In this document: positions 36,893 to 44,543 of the stretch, one piece after another | Position numbering within the stretch: the first letter of the stretch is position 1 | How the letters are laid out: each line of letters begins with the position of its first letter | Assembly: GCA_007121455.1 (NCBI GenBank) | Contig: SKKN01000044.1 | Coordinates: forward strand, 1 to 53,755 | Origin: Gemmatimonadota bacterium | Lineage (GTDB): Bacteria; Gemmatimonadota; Gemmatimonadetes; Longimicrobiales; Gaopeijiaceae | Length of the DNA: 53,755 bases | Direction: 5' to 3' | Translations under genes and position numbers: made by a program | Notes under the pieces: model-generated | The model's input: the letters and a program-made list of their open reading frames with translations, nothing else | Databases searched by the model: none | Told to the model about the DNA's origin: nothing

Positions 36893-37876
36893 TCACGCTT
36901 CGGCGTTCGATTTTCCATTTCGAGCAGGGCCGAGAAGGTCCGAGAGGGATGTGAGATCGGACGCGACTTCGATCCCGTGCTCCCCGAACGTCCGGGCGTG
37001 CCGGTCGACCGTTGTTCCCCCCGCGATCACCCGTACCTCGGGAGGAAGCAACTCTCGCAGCCGCGCAATTTCGTCGATGGTTTCCTCCTCGGGACCGTAG
37101 ATCGCCGAGATCGCCACCGCCTGTGCCTCGAGCGATCGCGCGGCCGAGGCGATCTCCTCGGCCGGGAGGTCGGGTCCGAGGAAGGTCGCCCTCCACCCCG
37201 AGCCGGTGGCCACGGCACCCGCGATCAGGGCCCCGAACTCGTGGCGCTGACCCTGAGGGGTGCACGTCAGGAGCAGGGGAGCGGTTTCGGGGTCCGCTTC
37301 GGCGGTCTCGATCAACCACTCCAGGAACCGGCGGATCACTCCCGAGGCCAGATGCTCGTGGGCGATGCCCAGCTTCCCGTGTTTCCAAAGCTCTCCGACG
37401 CGCGCGAGAAGCGGGAGGACGACTTCTGCGATCAGTCGGTCCGGCTGCAGCGCCACCGCAGCCCGGGTCAGGGTTCGCTGCAGCGAAGCCGCGTCCATGC
37501 GCTCCACGGCGTTCAGGGCAGCCGCGAAGAACGCGGGTGCATCGGCAGCAAGGCCGCCCTGACCATTCTCGGTCTGTCTTCCGGTAACCGGAGGACCCAG
37601 AACGACCCCGGCGTCCCTCTGTGCCAGTTCCCGGAGATCCTCCTCCGGAAGGTGGGCCACTTGTGAGATGCTCCTCCCTCCGTCCACGAGCTGCTTCAGG
37701 AGCGCGAGTCTCCGGATGTCGGTCTCGGAGTAGAGCCGTTGGCCTCCCTTGGAGCGAGAGGGCTCCACCGCGCCGTATCTCCGCTCCCAAGCCCTCAATG
37801 CCGCAGCCGAGAGGCCTGTTCTCCGCGAAACCACCCGGATCGGATTGCCGATGCCCGTACCATCTGCCTCGTTCAT
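36893..37876 (-). CDS. CarH/LitR-type MerR regulator with B12-binding domains
   Basis: The 327-residue protein has an N-terminal MerR HTH (11-78: VVSRRTGLSAAALRAWERRYGAVEPSRSKGGQRLYSETDIRRLALLKQL), a four-helix B12-binding cap (110-195) and a Rossmann B12 domain (200-320). The diagnostic Wx9EH is exact (Trp164, Glu174-His175 in WKHGKLGIAHEHL), and the lower axial ligand His212 lies in GQRHEFG. CarH with these residues binds adenosylcobalamin in the dark as a DNA-bound tetramer that light breaks apart. The fasciclin gene is divergent from it. The start codon lies 7 nt after a -10 box, suggesting a leaderless mRNA. Light sensing is inferred. Confidence 0.9.
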   Translation of the reverse strand: MNEADGTGIGNPIRVVSRRTGLSAAALRAWERRYGAVEPSRSKGGQRLYSETDIRRLALLKQLVDGGRSISQVAHLPEEDLRELAQRDAGVVLGPPVTGRQTENGQGGLAADAPAFFAAALNAVERMDAASLQRTLTRAAVALQPDRLIAEVVLPLLARVGELWKHGKLGIAHEHLASGVIRRFLEWLIETAEADPETAPLLLTCTPQGQRHEFGALIAGAVATGSGWRATFLGPDLPAEEIASAARSLEAQAVAISAIYGPEEETIDEIARLRELLPPEVRVIAGGTTVDRHARTFGEHGIEVASDLTSLSDLLGPARNGKSNAEA

Positions 37877-37883
37877 GGAGCCA

Positions 37884-37913
37884 ATGATATCGGGCGCGTA
37901 GATCCGCCGTCAA
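37884..37913 (-). promoter_or_regulatory. Promoter of the CarH-like gene, giving a probable leaderless mRNA
   Basis: On the minus strand TTGACG (37913-37908), an 18-bp spacer and TATCAT (37889-37884) form a strong promoter. Only seven bases (TGGCTCC) separate the -10 from the ATG at 37876, so transcription would begin at or very near the start codon, and no Shine-Dalgarno sequence is present. Confidence 0.7.
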
Positions 37914-37933
37914 TGGTCTGTCGAGAAAAACCA

Positions 37934-37962
37934 TTGACACGGCCTGTACCAGGGTGTACAAT
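37934..37962 (+). promoter_or_regulatory. Near-consensus sigma70 promoter of the fasciclin gene
   Basis: TTGACA (37934-37939), exactly 17 bp, then TACAAT (37957-37962): one mismatch from the full consensus, unusual in such GC-rich DNA. A TGTACC site lies in the spacer and a TGTACA site covers the -10, so a bound regulator would block polymerase. A 9-bp inverted repeat (GTCAATGGT at 37909-37917, ACCATTGAC at 37930-37938) spans the two divergent -35 boxes. Confidence 0.8.
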
Positions 37963-37993
37963 CTCTGGGTATGGGTTGTGCATTATGTGTATA
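37945..37993. repeat. Four phased TGTRYA-like direct repeats, predicted CarH operator
   Basis: TGTACC (37945), TGTACA (37955), TGTGCA (37977) and TGTATA (37988) run in the same direction at spacings of 10, 22 and 11 bp, that is, on one face of the helix. CarH and LitR operators are TGTACA-like repeats read by MerR domains of a tetramer at 11-bp steps. The match in motif, phasing and position over the promoter supports repression by the neighbouring regulator. Confidence 0.7.
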
Positions 37994-38049
37994 GGTATCT
38001 GCGGTCCGATCCCGAGGCCCCCGTGGCTTCTCAACCCAAGGAGTCAACC

Positions 38050-38946
38050 ATGTCCCAGCCCCTTTGGCGATTTCCTTTCGCTCTCGCCGCTTTCGCTGTC
38101 CTGTCGGGGTGCGATGACGGAGTGAGCACCCCTGTACCGAACGAAGATCCCGCGAACCTCGTCGAGACGGCCGTGAGGGACGGCTCCTTCACGACGCTGC
38201 TCGCCGCCGCGGAGGCCGCCGGACTCGCCGGCACGCTCGCCGATGACGGCCCGTTCACCCTCTTCGCACCCACGGACGACGCGTTCGAGCGTCTGCCCGA
38301 AGGTACCCTCGAGGGGCTCCTGGACGACCCGACGGCCCTGTCCGAAGTTCTTCTCTACCATACGGTGCCGGGGGTCGTGTTGGCGGAAGATCTCGTGGAC
38401 GGTGCGCTCGTGACGACGGTCGAAGGTCGTGAGTTCCGGGTCACCCTGGACGGCGGCGCACGTGTGAACGGAGTGTCTGTCGCGCAGACGGACATCGCAG
38501 CGACGAACGGCGTGATACATGTCCTGGACGGAGTTCTCGTCCCCGTTCGGGACAACGTGGACACGACGGTCGGCGCCGGATTCAGCACGCTTGTCCAGGC
38601 GGTCCAGGCCGCCGGCCTCGAGGATGTGCTCCGTGGCGAGGGCCCCTTCACCGTTTTTGCCCCCACGAACGAAGCGTTCGACGACCTTCCGGATGGGACG
38701 CTCGAGGAGCTGCTCGACGATCCGGAGGCGTTGGGGAGAGTTCTCACCTACCACGTCGTGAGCGGTCGCGTCTTCGCTTCGGATCTCGAGGACGGGATGG
38801 AGGTGTCCACGGTCGAAGGAAGCACCGTTCGCATCTCACTGGCTGGAACCCCGATGGTGAACGATGCGGAGATCACCGCCACGGATATCCTCACCTCCAA
38901 CGGCGTCATCCACGTGATCGACGCGGTGCTGGTTCCGGAGGAGTGA
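38050..38946 (+). CDS. Lipoprotein with two fasciclin domains
   Basis: ATG 38050 follows AAGGAG and gives 298 residues with a lipobox LSGC (Cys21). Two fasciclin (FAS1) domains follow, at about 33-163 and 165-297, with both signature blocks in each: GPFTLFAPTDDAF, VLLYHTVPG, NGVIHVLDGVLVP, then GPFTVFAPTNEAF, VLTYHVVSG, NGVIHVIDAVLVP. The domains are about half identical, so they come from a duplication. FAS1 proteins mediate adhesion, and some bind carotenoids or related ligands. It is the only gene behind the predicted CarH operator. Confidence 0.92.
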   Translation: MSQPLWRFPFALAAFAVLSGCDDGVSTPVPNEDPANLVETAVRDGSFTTLLAAAEAAGLAGTLADDGPFTLFAPTDDAFERLPEGTLEGLLDDPTALSEVLLYHTVPGVVLAEDLVDGALVTTVEGREFRVTLDGGARVNGVSVAQTDIAATNGVIHVLDGVLVPVRDNVDTTVGAGFSTLVQAVQAAGLEDVLRGEGPFTVFAPTNEAFDDLPDGTLEELLDDPEALGRVLTYHVVSGRVFASDLEDGMEVSTVEGSTVRISLAGTPMVNDAEITATDILTSNGVIHVIDAVLVPEE

Positions 38947-39146
38947 CGCACACGTAGGGCCGTCGACAGCGTCCCCTCAGCCGGAGGAGCGCGGGGTGGC
39001 AACTTCGGATCGAGGTTGCTGCCCCGCTTCTCGTTCGATCCAGCGCCGTTCGACGCTTTGGAGGAGCGAGCGGAACGGCTTCCCCCCGGCTTCTGTATCT
39101 TTCGGGGAGCTCATCCCGTTCCCCGAGAAAGCGGAGACCTGGTCCT

Positions 39147-39461
39147 GTGGCGATTTCTAAGAAGGACGCGCGCCCTCTCTTCACGAAGCGTGAGTGGGAG
39201 ATGGTGTCCCAGAGCTGGAACCCCGAGCTGTCCCGGGTTACGGAGGGTCGGTTGCGGCAAAAGGTGCAGAGGGCCCGTACCCTGCGCGACAAGTACCGTG
39301 ACCTGGCCAGGCAACAGGCCGGCGAGGCCCGCGGGAAGAGGAGTCCCCGCTCCACGCGCCCCGCTCAGGGGAACGAGAACACGCTACGCAAGGCCCAGGT
39401 CTTCGACGAGGCTCTCGAGCGGTTCCAGGCCCGGCTCACCGAGGTGGAGAAGGAGGGATGA
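39147..39461 (+). CDS. Conserved 104-aa helical protein of unknown function
   Basis: The GTG start at 39147 gives a basic, mostly helical protein: LFTKREWEMVSQSWNPELSRVTEGRLRQKVQRARTLRDKYRDLARQQAGEARGK, a basic Arg/Ser/Pro linker, then a second helix (LRKAQVFDEALERFQARLTEVEKEG). RLRQK..RARTLRDKYRDLARQQ resembles a motif in small orphan proteins of other bacteria. No signal peptide or membrane helix is seen, and there is no enzyme motif. It could bind nucleic acid, but this is only a guess from its charge. Confidence 0.7.
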   Translation: MAISKKDARPLFTKREWEMVSQSWNPELSRVTEGRLRQKVQRARTLRDKYRDLARQQAGEARGKRSPRSTRPAQGNENTLRKAQVFDEALERFQARLTEVEKEG

Positions 39462-39527
39462 CCCGGGCCTCCTGAACGATCTGCGGTGTTGCTTCGACGA
39501 GCGTCACCATCGCGAATCGGTCTGGAC

Positions 39528-41810
39528 TCAGAACCGGTAGCTGTAGTTCACCTTCATCGCACCTCCCCGGGAGATCGTGATGAACTCCCGGTCGAGGAGA
39601 CGCTCCAGCTCGTTCTGCCAGTTGTGTGTCCAGACCACGAAAATGTCGCTTCCCGGGCGGACGATCCAGCGAGCGCGAGCGAAGAGGCCCACCACGCGCG
39701 TTACATCGTCGTACTGGATGTTTCCATTCAACGACACGAGCGGGCTGAGATTCCATGCTCCTGAAAGACGGACGAGGTTCGTGTCGAACTCGCCCTCGGC
39801 GAGTCGGACCTCGTTTCGTTCGTACTCGGGGGTGAAGCTGACGCCCCTGCGCGGCCGGATGGTGCCACTGATCCCGAGTTCGGTTCGGCTTCCCGACCAG
39901 AAGTCGGCTTTCGTGACTTCCGCCCGGCCGGAAAGGGTGCGCCGGCCGGCGGTGCGGAAGCCCGTCGTCCAACTCCACCCTTTGTAGTCTCCTGCCGGGA
40001 TGCGGATCTCGTCCTCGTCCGTCCCATGGATTCGGAATGGACGGACGAGGCGCTCGAAGTTCTGTCCTGCCTCCAGGCTGAACTCGTCTCCACTTTCGAA
40101 ATTCAGCTCGAGGAGGGTGAGGTCCAGGTTTCGAGTCAACAGGCGCCAGTCCATGTCCGTCAGGTATTCGAACCAGGCCTGGAACTGCATCTGGCGGACG
40201 GCGGGCCACCATTCCGGCCGAGGAGCGAACGACAGGGTAGGCTGCGTACGCCGGAACCCGCGCCGCTGCGCGAAACCCACTGCCGGGTCCCATCCGGGGC
40301 CGAAGTCGCGGTAGGATGTGTGGAAGCGGACCAGGTCGTTCGGAAAGCTGACGCGGAGTCCCCGGGCTCGTCGCTCGTCGGAGAAGAGGTCTCCTCCCAG
40401 CGCCGGATCCGTGTGGTAGGAAAGGAAGCCTTGAACGTGGGCATTGTAGCCGCCCGGCGCGTCGGAGGTATAGAGATCCATGTCCGCACCGATCGTGTGC
40501 CGGTCGGCAGGAGTGAAGCCGTCCGGGTCGGCGTCACTTGCCCTGCGCGTGTAGATCGCACCCACGTGGGACTGCTGAAAGAGCGTCCTCTTGAGCCGTC
40601 CGACGGTGAAGTCCTCGGCTGGCTGCAAGCGGGTTCCCTCGGTGAGAGCCAGTTCCTGATGGCCCGTGCGCACCTGGTAGAAGCCCATCTCGTACCGGCC
40701 CGCCTGCCCTCCGAGCCTCGCGCCGTACCGTATCGGGACCTCCTGCCCTTCCACGAGGCCGATCCGACGGCTGAAGAACGGATCGGCCCATGCGAACGAA
40801 AAGACGCCGGATCCCTCCAGGAAGAAGTCCCGCTGCTCCGGGAAACGGAGTGGGAAGCGGGTTAGGTTCACTCTCCGCTGGTCCACCTCCACCTCGGCGA
40901 AATCGGTATTCACCGTGACGGCTGCTCTCAGAGAGGGAGTCAGGGAGTACGTCAGGTCGAAGCCCGTTTTGGCGTCCCCCTCCCACGAGGAGCCGAGCGC
41001 CACATCCTGATTGCCGGAGGTGAGGAGGTACGGCTTCATCTCGATCCCGAGCCCCTGCGAGAGGTCCTCGAGTCCTGTGAGCTCCCCTGCATGGGCAGGA
41101 CGAAAGAGGCTCTCCGTCCGCCGCCAGCCGCTCCAGAGGATCTCCTCGTTTTTCCGGCGGACCGTCCTCTGGAAGTTGATCCCCCACGTGTCCCGCGCGG
41201 GGTCGAAGTTCAGGGTGGAGAATGGAATCCGGATCTCGGCCGACCACCCATCGTCGTGGATCAGGGTGCGGACCTCCCATATCCCGTCCCAGGACTTGTT
41301 GATCCCACCTCCACCGCCGATCAGCCCGTCCCCCATGAGGCCGGCGGGGTTGATTTCGAAGAAGTACCCGGTTCTCCCGTCCCGGAACGTGTCCAGGATC
41401 CACATGAACCGATCGTCCGTGCCGAGCCCTTGGTTTCGCTCGAGCTGGTGCGCCAGGATGCCACCCGGGTCCGAATCGTTGAAGCTCGCCCCGATGTACA
41501 GAGCGTCCTGATCGAAGAGGATTCGGATCTCGGAAGGCTCGGTCGGAGCGCCTCCCTCGAGGGGCTCCCGCTGGCGCAATTCGGTGATCGGGTGGGCGAG
41601 GTCCCATGCTTCTTCATCGAGAGAACCATCCACCTGGATCGCGAGGTCGGCCGGGATCCGTACCGCTTCCACGCTCGGCCGGGCCGGCGAGACACTCTCC
41701 TGCGCAGCGAGGGGGACCGGTCCTTCCCCTGGCAGGAGGCCGGAGACGGAGATCAGGAAGAGGAGGGAGGCACCCACGAGATCCTTGGATCTTTGACCGA
41801 GTGCTGTCAT
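39528..41810 (-). CDS. DUF5916 outer-membrane protein with CBM9-like N-domain
   Basis: The 760-residue exported protein has a signal peptide (VGASLLFLISVSGLLPGEGPVPLAAQ), a CBM9-like beta-sandwich (about 50-230: IQVDGSLDEEAWDLAHPITELRQREPLEGGAPTEPSEIRILFDQDALYIGASFND, GYFFEINPAG, WSAEIRIPFSTLNF), and then the DUF5916 region (DFAEVEVDQRRVNLTRFPLRFPEQRDFFLEGSGVFSF) that continues into a beta-barrel ending in KVNYSYRF. The function of this family is unknown; sugar-binding and outer-membrane placement are expected. It is transcribed alone or with the small ORF region upstream of DUF1028. Confidence 0.9.
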   Translation of the reverse strand: MTALGQRSKDLVGASLLFLISVSGLLPGEGPVPLAAQESVSPARPSVEAVRIPADLAIQVDGSLDEEAWDLAHPITELRQREPLEGGAPTEPSEIRILFDQDALYIGASFNDSDPGGILAHQLERNQGLGTDDRFMWILDTFRDGRTGYFFEINPAGLMGDGLIGGGGGINKSWDGIWEVRTLIHDDGWSAEIRIPFSTLNFDPARDTWGINFQRTVRRKNEEILWSGWRRTESLFRPAHAGELTGLEDLSQGLGIEMKPYLLTSGNQDVALGSSWEGDAKTGFDLTYSLTPSLRAAVTVNTDFAEVEVDQRRVNLTRFPLRFPEQRDFFLEGSGVFSFAWADPFFSRRIGLVEGQEVPIRYGARLGGQAGRYEMGFYQVRTGHQELALTEGTRLQPAEDFTVGRLKRTLFQQSHVGAIYTRRASDADPDGFTPADRHTIGADMDLYTSDAPGGYNAHVQGFLSYHTDPALGGDLFSDERRARGLRVSFPNDLVRFHTSYRDFGPGWDPAVGFAQRRGFRRTQPTLSFAPRPEWWPAVRQMQFQAWFEYLTDMDWRLLTRNLDLTLLELNFESGDEFSLEAGQNFERLVRPFRIHGTDEDEIRIPAGDYKGWSWTTGFRTAGRRTLSGRAEVTKADFWSGSRTELGISGTIRPRRGVSFTPEYERNEVRLAEGEFDTNLVRLSGAWNLSPLVSLNGNIQYDDVTRVVGLFARARWIVRPGSDIFVVWTHNWQNELERLLDREFITISRGGAMKVNYSYRF

Positions 41811-41870
41811 CAGGAAAAATGTTGGGGAAGGGGTGAGTGAGCCGTCGGTCTCGCCGCCGGAGTTTTGCGT

Positions 41871-42770
41871 TCAGTCGCGGTTCAGGTGTCGCCAGTCGTC
41901 GTAGCGCTGCCGGAGCTCGACGAGCGGGTTTGCGCCCTGCAGGGTGTCCACCACGGAGATGGCGAGCCATGGTGCATTCGGTGTCCCCTGATCGGTCATC
42001 CCGATGTCGGCGGTCGCGTAGGGGTCGTCCCCTCCGCGGGCGACGAGGATCGCGGCGGTGGCCGCAGTCTGCACGACCTGTTCATCATTGCAGCGTACGT
42101 CCCCTCCGGCAATCGCCCCCGCTTCGAGCGCGCGCATCAGCCGGTCCGGGAGGGTGTTGCGGCCCGCCGGATCGTGCCGCTGGAAGGCGGCGAGGGGGTC
42201 GCTGACGACCGGGGGGCCGACGAGCGTGTTCCCCTGCGAGGTCACCCCCATGCTCGGGTCTGCCATGATCCCTGCCCAGGAGTCGTTCTCGGGATCGGAG
42301 TTTCGGGCCAGGATGTCCTCGCCGGTGAAGCCCGCGACCTGGACCGACCCACCGTGGATCGTCGCGACTCCGTACTGCCTCCGGCCGAGCACCGAGTCCG
42401 CCGCTGGATCTGCGACCCGGTCGATCACCTCCTGAGCGGAAAGGCCCTCCCGAAGGGCATCGAACACGCGATTCCGGTTCGTGAGGTCCCACGACGCCTG
42501 CACCGCGGCTACCCCGTGTCCCGGAACGAGCGCGGCGACCCCGTCGGCGTGAAGCTCCGGGACACAGGAAGCGACGGCCACTCCCACGTCACCCGTCGCA
42601 GGGTCGGCGGCGGCGATCGACCAGGTCGTCAGGTCCAGCGTGGACGATCCGGTGGCTGGAGTGCCCTGTTCCTGCTGGGGACTGCAGGCTGCGAAAAGGA
42701 GCAGGAACACCAGCAGCGTACCTTCACGCATCCGCATCGCGTTCACCCTCTGTTCCCAGGTTCGATTCAT
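41871..42770 (-). CDS. DUF1028-domain lipoprotein (Ntn-hydrolase-like)
   Basis: Starts at 42770 (MNRTWEQ) or 42737 are possible; a lipobox FAAC with a hydrophobic stretch (GTLLVFLLLFAAC) marks an exported lipoprotein. The DUF1028 fold begins with TTWSIAAADPATGDVGVAVASCVPELHADGVAALVPGHGVAAVQASWD, followed by ADPSMGVTSQGNTLVGPPVVSDPLAAF and NAPWLAISVVD. DUF1028 proteins share the Ntn-hydrolase fold; an amidase role is possible but unproven. It lies 60 bp upstream of the DUF5916 gene on the same strand, so the two may be co-transcribed. Confidence 0.88.
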   Translation of the reverse strand: MNRTWEQRVNAMRMREGTLLVFLLLFAACSPQQEQGTPATGSSTLDLTTWSIAAADPATGDVGVAVASCVPELHADGVAALVPGHGVAAVQASWDLTNRNRVFDALREGLSAQEVIDRVADPAADSVLGRRQYGVATIHGGSVQVAGFTGEDILARNSDPENDSWAGIMADPSMGVTSQGNTLVGPPVVSDPLAAFQRHDPAGRNTLPDRLMRALEAGAIAGGDVRCNDEQVVQTAATAAILVARGGDDPYATADIGMTDQGTPNAPWLAISVVDTLQGANPLVELRQRYDDWRHLNRD

Positions 42771-43013
42771 GGGTTGACCCGGGCAACATCCGGCCATCCA
42801 CCGTTTCCGCGCAAGCTCGAAGCCAGCCCCTTGCAGTCATGGGACGTCCGGTCCTCCGGGTCCGTCACTTGCCAATGATCTCTCGCCGTCGGATACTTGG
42901 ACCGATGATCTGAGCGGCGGCTCGCCCGGTCCTTCCGCGTTCAGGAGGGCTGGAGGCTGCGTAGGGGAGGACCACTCCCCAGCCTGCCCCGGGGTCACAC
43001 ATCGGAAGGCGAA

Positions 43014-44543
43014 ATGCACCGCCCAAAATCCCGTTCGAACGACGATCCGGAATCCGAGGCGGTAGTCGTCCATGAGGAGGCCGGCCACATCCTCACTCCC
43101 AACCGGCCGATCCGCATCCTCATCGTCGATGACGAGCATACGATCCGCGAGGGCTGCGCGACGATTCTCGGAGGCGAAGGTCGCGATGTCACCGTGTGCG
43201 GACGCGGGTCTGAAGCACAGGAGCTTCTTCGCACGGAGCCTTTCGACGTCGTTCTCCTTGATCTCTTCATGCAGGGAGTTTCGGGGCTCGAGCTCATGCG
43301 GACGTGCAGGGCTCGCTCCCCCGATGCGCTCGTCATCATGATGACCGGGAAGCCCTCGGTGGATTCGAGCATCGAATGCCTTCGGGATGGCGCGTGGGAT
43401 TACCTGGTCAAGCCGTTCTCCGCAGCCCAGCTCCGGATCCTCATGGGGCGGGCTGCCCATGCGGTCGCAGTGGCTCGGGAGAGCTCTCATTGTCCGGTCT
43501 ACTCGCCGGGAGAGGATCCGGAGCTTGCACGGGTGATGGAGGGGGCGACCGGCCTGCAGAGGGTGCTCGAGCAGGCACGCCGCGTTGCACCGAGTGATGC
43601 GGCAGTATTCATCACGGGAGAGAGCGGCACGGGAAAGGAGCTTCTGGCCCGCTACATCCACCGACGAAGCCGGCGCCGAAGTCGTCCGTTCGTGCCGGTC
43701 AACTGTGCGACCCTTCCCGAGCGTGCTCCGGTATCGGAGCTCTTTGACCTCGAGGGGGCGGTGGGTGTCGGTGCCCGGCGGGAAGGACCGGCCCCCCTCG
43801 CCATCACCCACGGCGGCACCCTCTTCCTCGATTTTCTCACCGGAATGCCACTGGACGTCCAGGCGAAGGTTCTGCGCGTTATCCAGGAAGGTGCAGTGTC
43901 CGAGCCCGTCGGAGACCGGCTTCCCGGGACGATGAACGTGCGGTTCATCACGGCCACGAACGAAGACCCGCAGGAGTCACTGCAGACGGGAGATCTTCGC
44001 CGCGACCTCTACTACCGGCTCCGCGTCGTTCCTCTTCACCTTCCCCCGCTTCGGGAGCGGGTTTCGGACGTTCCGGCGATCGCCCGGCACTTCCTCACCC
44101 GGTGCTGGGAACGACACGGACACGGCCGGACACCTCCGGTCCTCGGGGACGAGGCGATCCGGGAGCTCCAGGGGCGGCCGTGGCCCGGAAACCTCCGGGA
44201 GCTGCGAAACCTCATCGAGCACACCGCGGTCCTCATGAACCGGGGAGAGACGATCACGCCCGCTCATCTCCCCAAGCAGGACGGGGGAGGCGAAGCGCAT
44301 GAGGTCGAGCAGGACGACGACCTCATGGAGGGGTTCCTCGACGAAGACTTCCATACTGCGAGGGATCGGCTACTCGCGGAGTTCGAGAAGCGGTACCTCT
44401 TCCACATGGTTCGTCGAGCGAACGGGAACATGTCGGAAGCCGCCCGACTCGCGGGGGTGGATCGCACCACCCTCTTCCGCATCCGACGGAAGCACAACCT
44501 GGACCGCGACGATCTGCTCGAGCAGAGGCCTCCCGAAGCGTGA
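43014..44543 (+). CDS. NtrC-like response regulator with degenerate AAA+ motifs
   Basis: The 509-residue protein has a receiver (32-145: Asp39-40, phospho-Asp83 in VVLLDLFM, Lys133), an AAA+ domain (170-400) and a Fis-type HTH (470-495: GNMSEAARLAGVDRTTLFRIRRKH). Walker A is intact (GESGTGKE, 202-209), as are the sensor and RDLYYRLRVVPLHLPPLRER segments. Two sigma54 requirements are broken: GAFTGA reads GAVGVGA (248-254), and Walker B LDE is LDF (272-274), removing the Glu that activates water. It should therefore not hydrolyse ATP to open sigma54 promoters; it may act as a sigma70 regulator, as TyrR- or HupR-like proteins do. It overlaps the partner kinase by 4 bp. Confidence 0.92.
   Translation: MHRPKSRSNDDPESEAVVVHEEAGHILTPNRPIRILIVDDEHTIREGCATILGGEGRDVTVCGRGSEAQELLRTEPFDVVLLDLFMQGVSGLELMRTCRARSPDALVIMMTGKPSVDSSIECLRDGAWDYLVKPFSAAQLRILMGRAAHAVAVARESSHCPVYSPGEDPELARVMEGATGLQRVLEQARRVAPSDAAVFITGESGTGKELLARYIHRRSRRRSRPFVPVNCATLPERAPVSELFDLEGAVGVGARREGPAPLAITHGGTLFLDFLTGMPLDVQAKVLRVIQEGAVSEPVGDRLPGTMNVRFITATNEDPQESLQTGDLRRDLYYRLRVVPLHLPPLRERVSDVPAIARHFLTRCWERHGHGRTPPVLGDEAIRELQGRPWPGNLRELRNLIEHTAVLMNRGETITPAHLPKQDGGGEAHEVEQDDDLMEGFLDEDFHTARDRLLAEFEKRYLFHMVRRANGNMSEAARLAGVDRTTLFRIRRKHNLDRDDLLEQRPPEA

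Noticed and set aside
38940-39146. Coding potential between the fasciclin gene and the 104-aa ORF
   Set aside because: Several overlapping frames but all Arg/Ser-rich without a start or motif; treated as intergenic.
42750-42775. GGTTCGATTC-like stretch resembling a tRNA T-loop
   Set aside because: It lies at the start of the DUF1028 gene and no acceptor, D or anticodon stems can be built around it.
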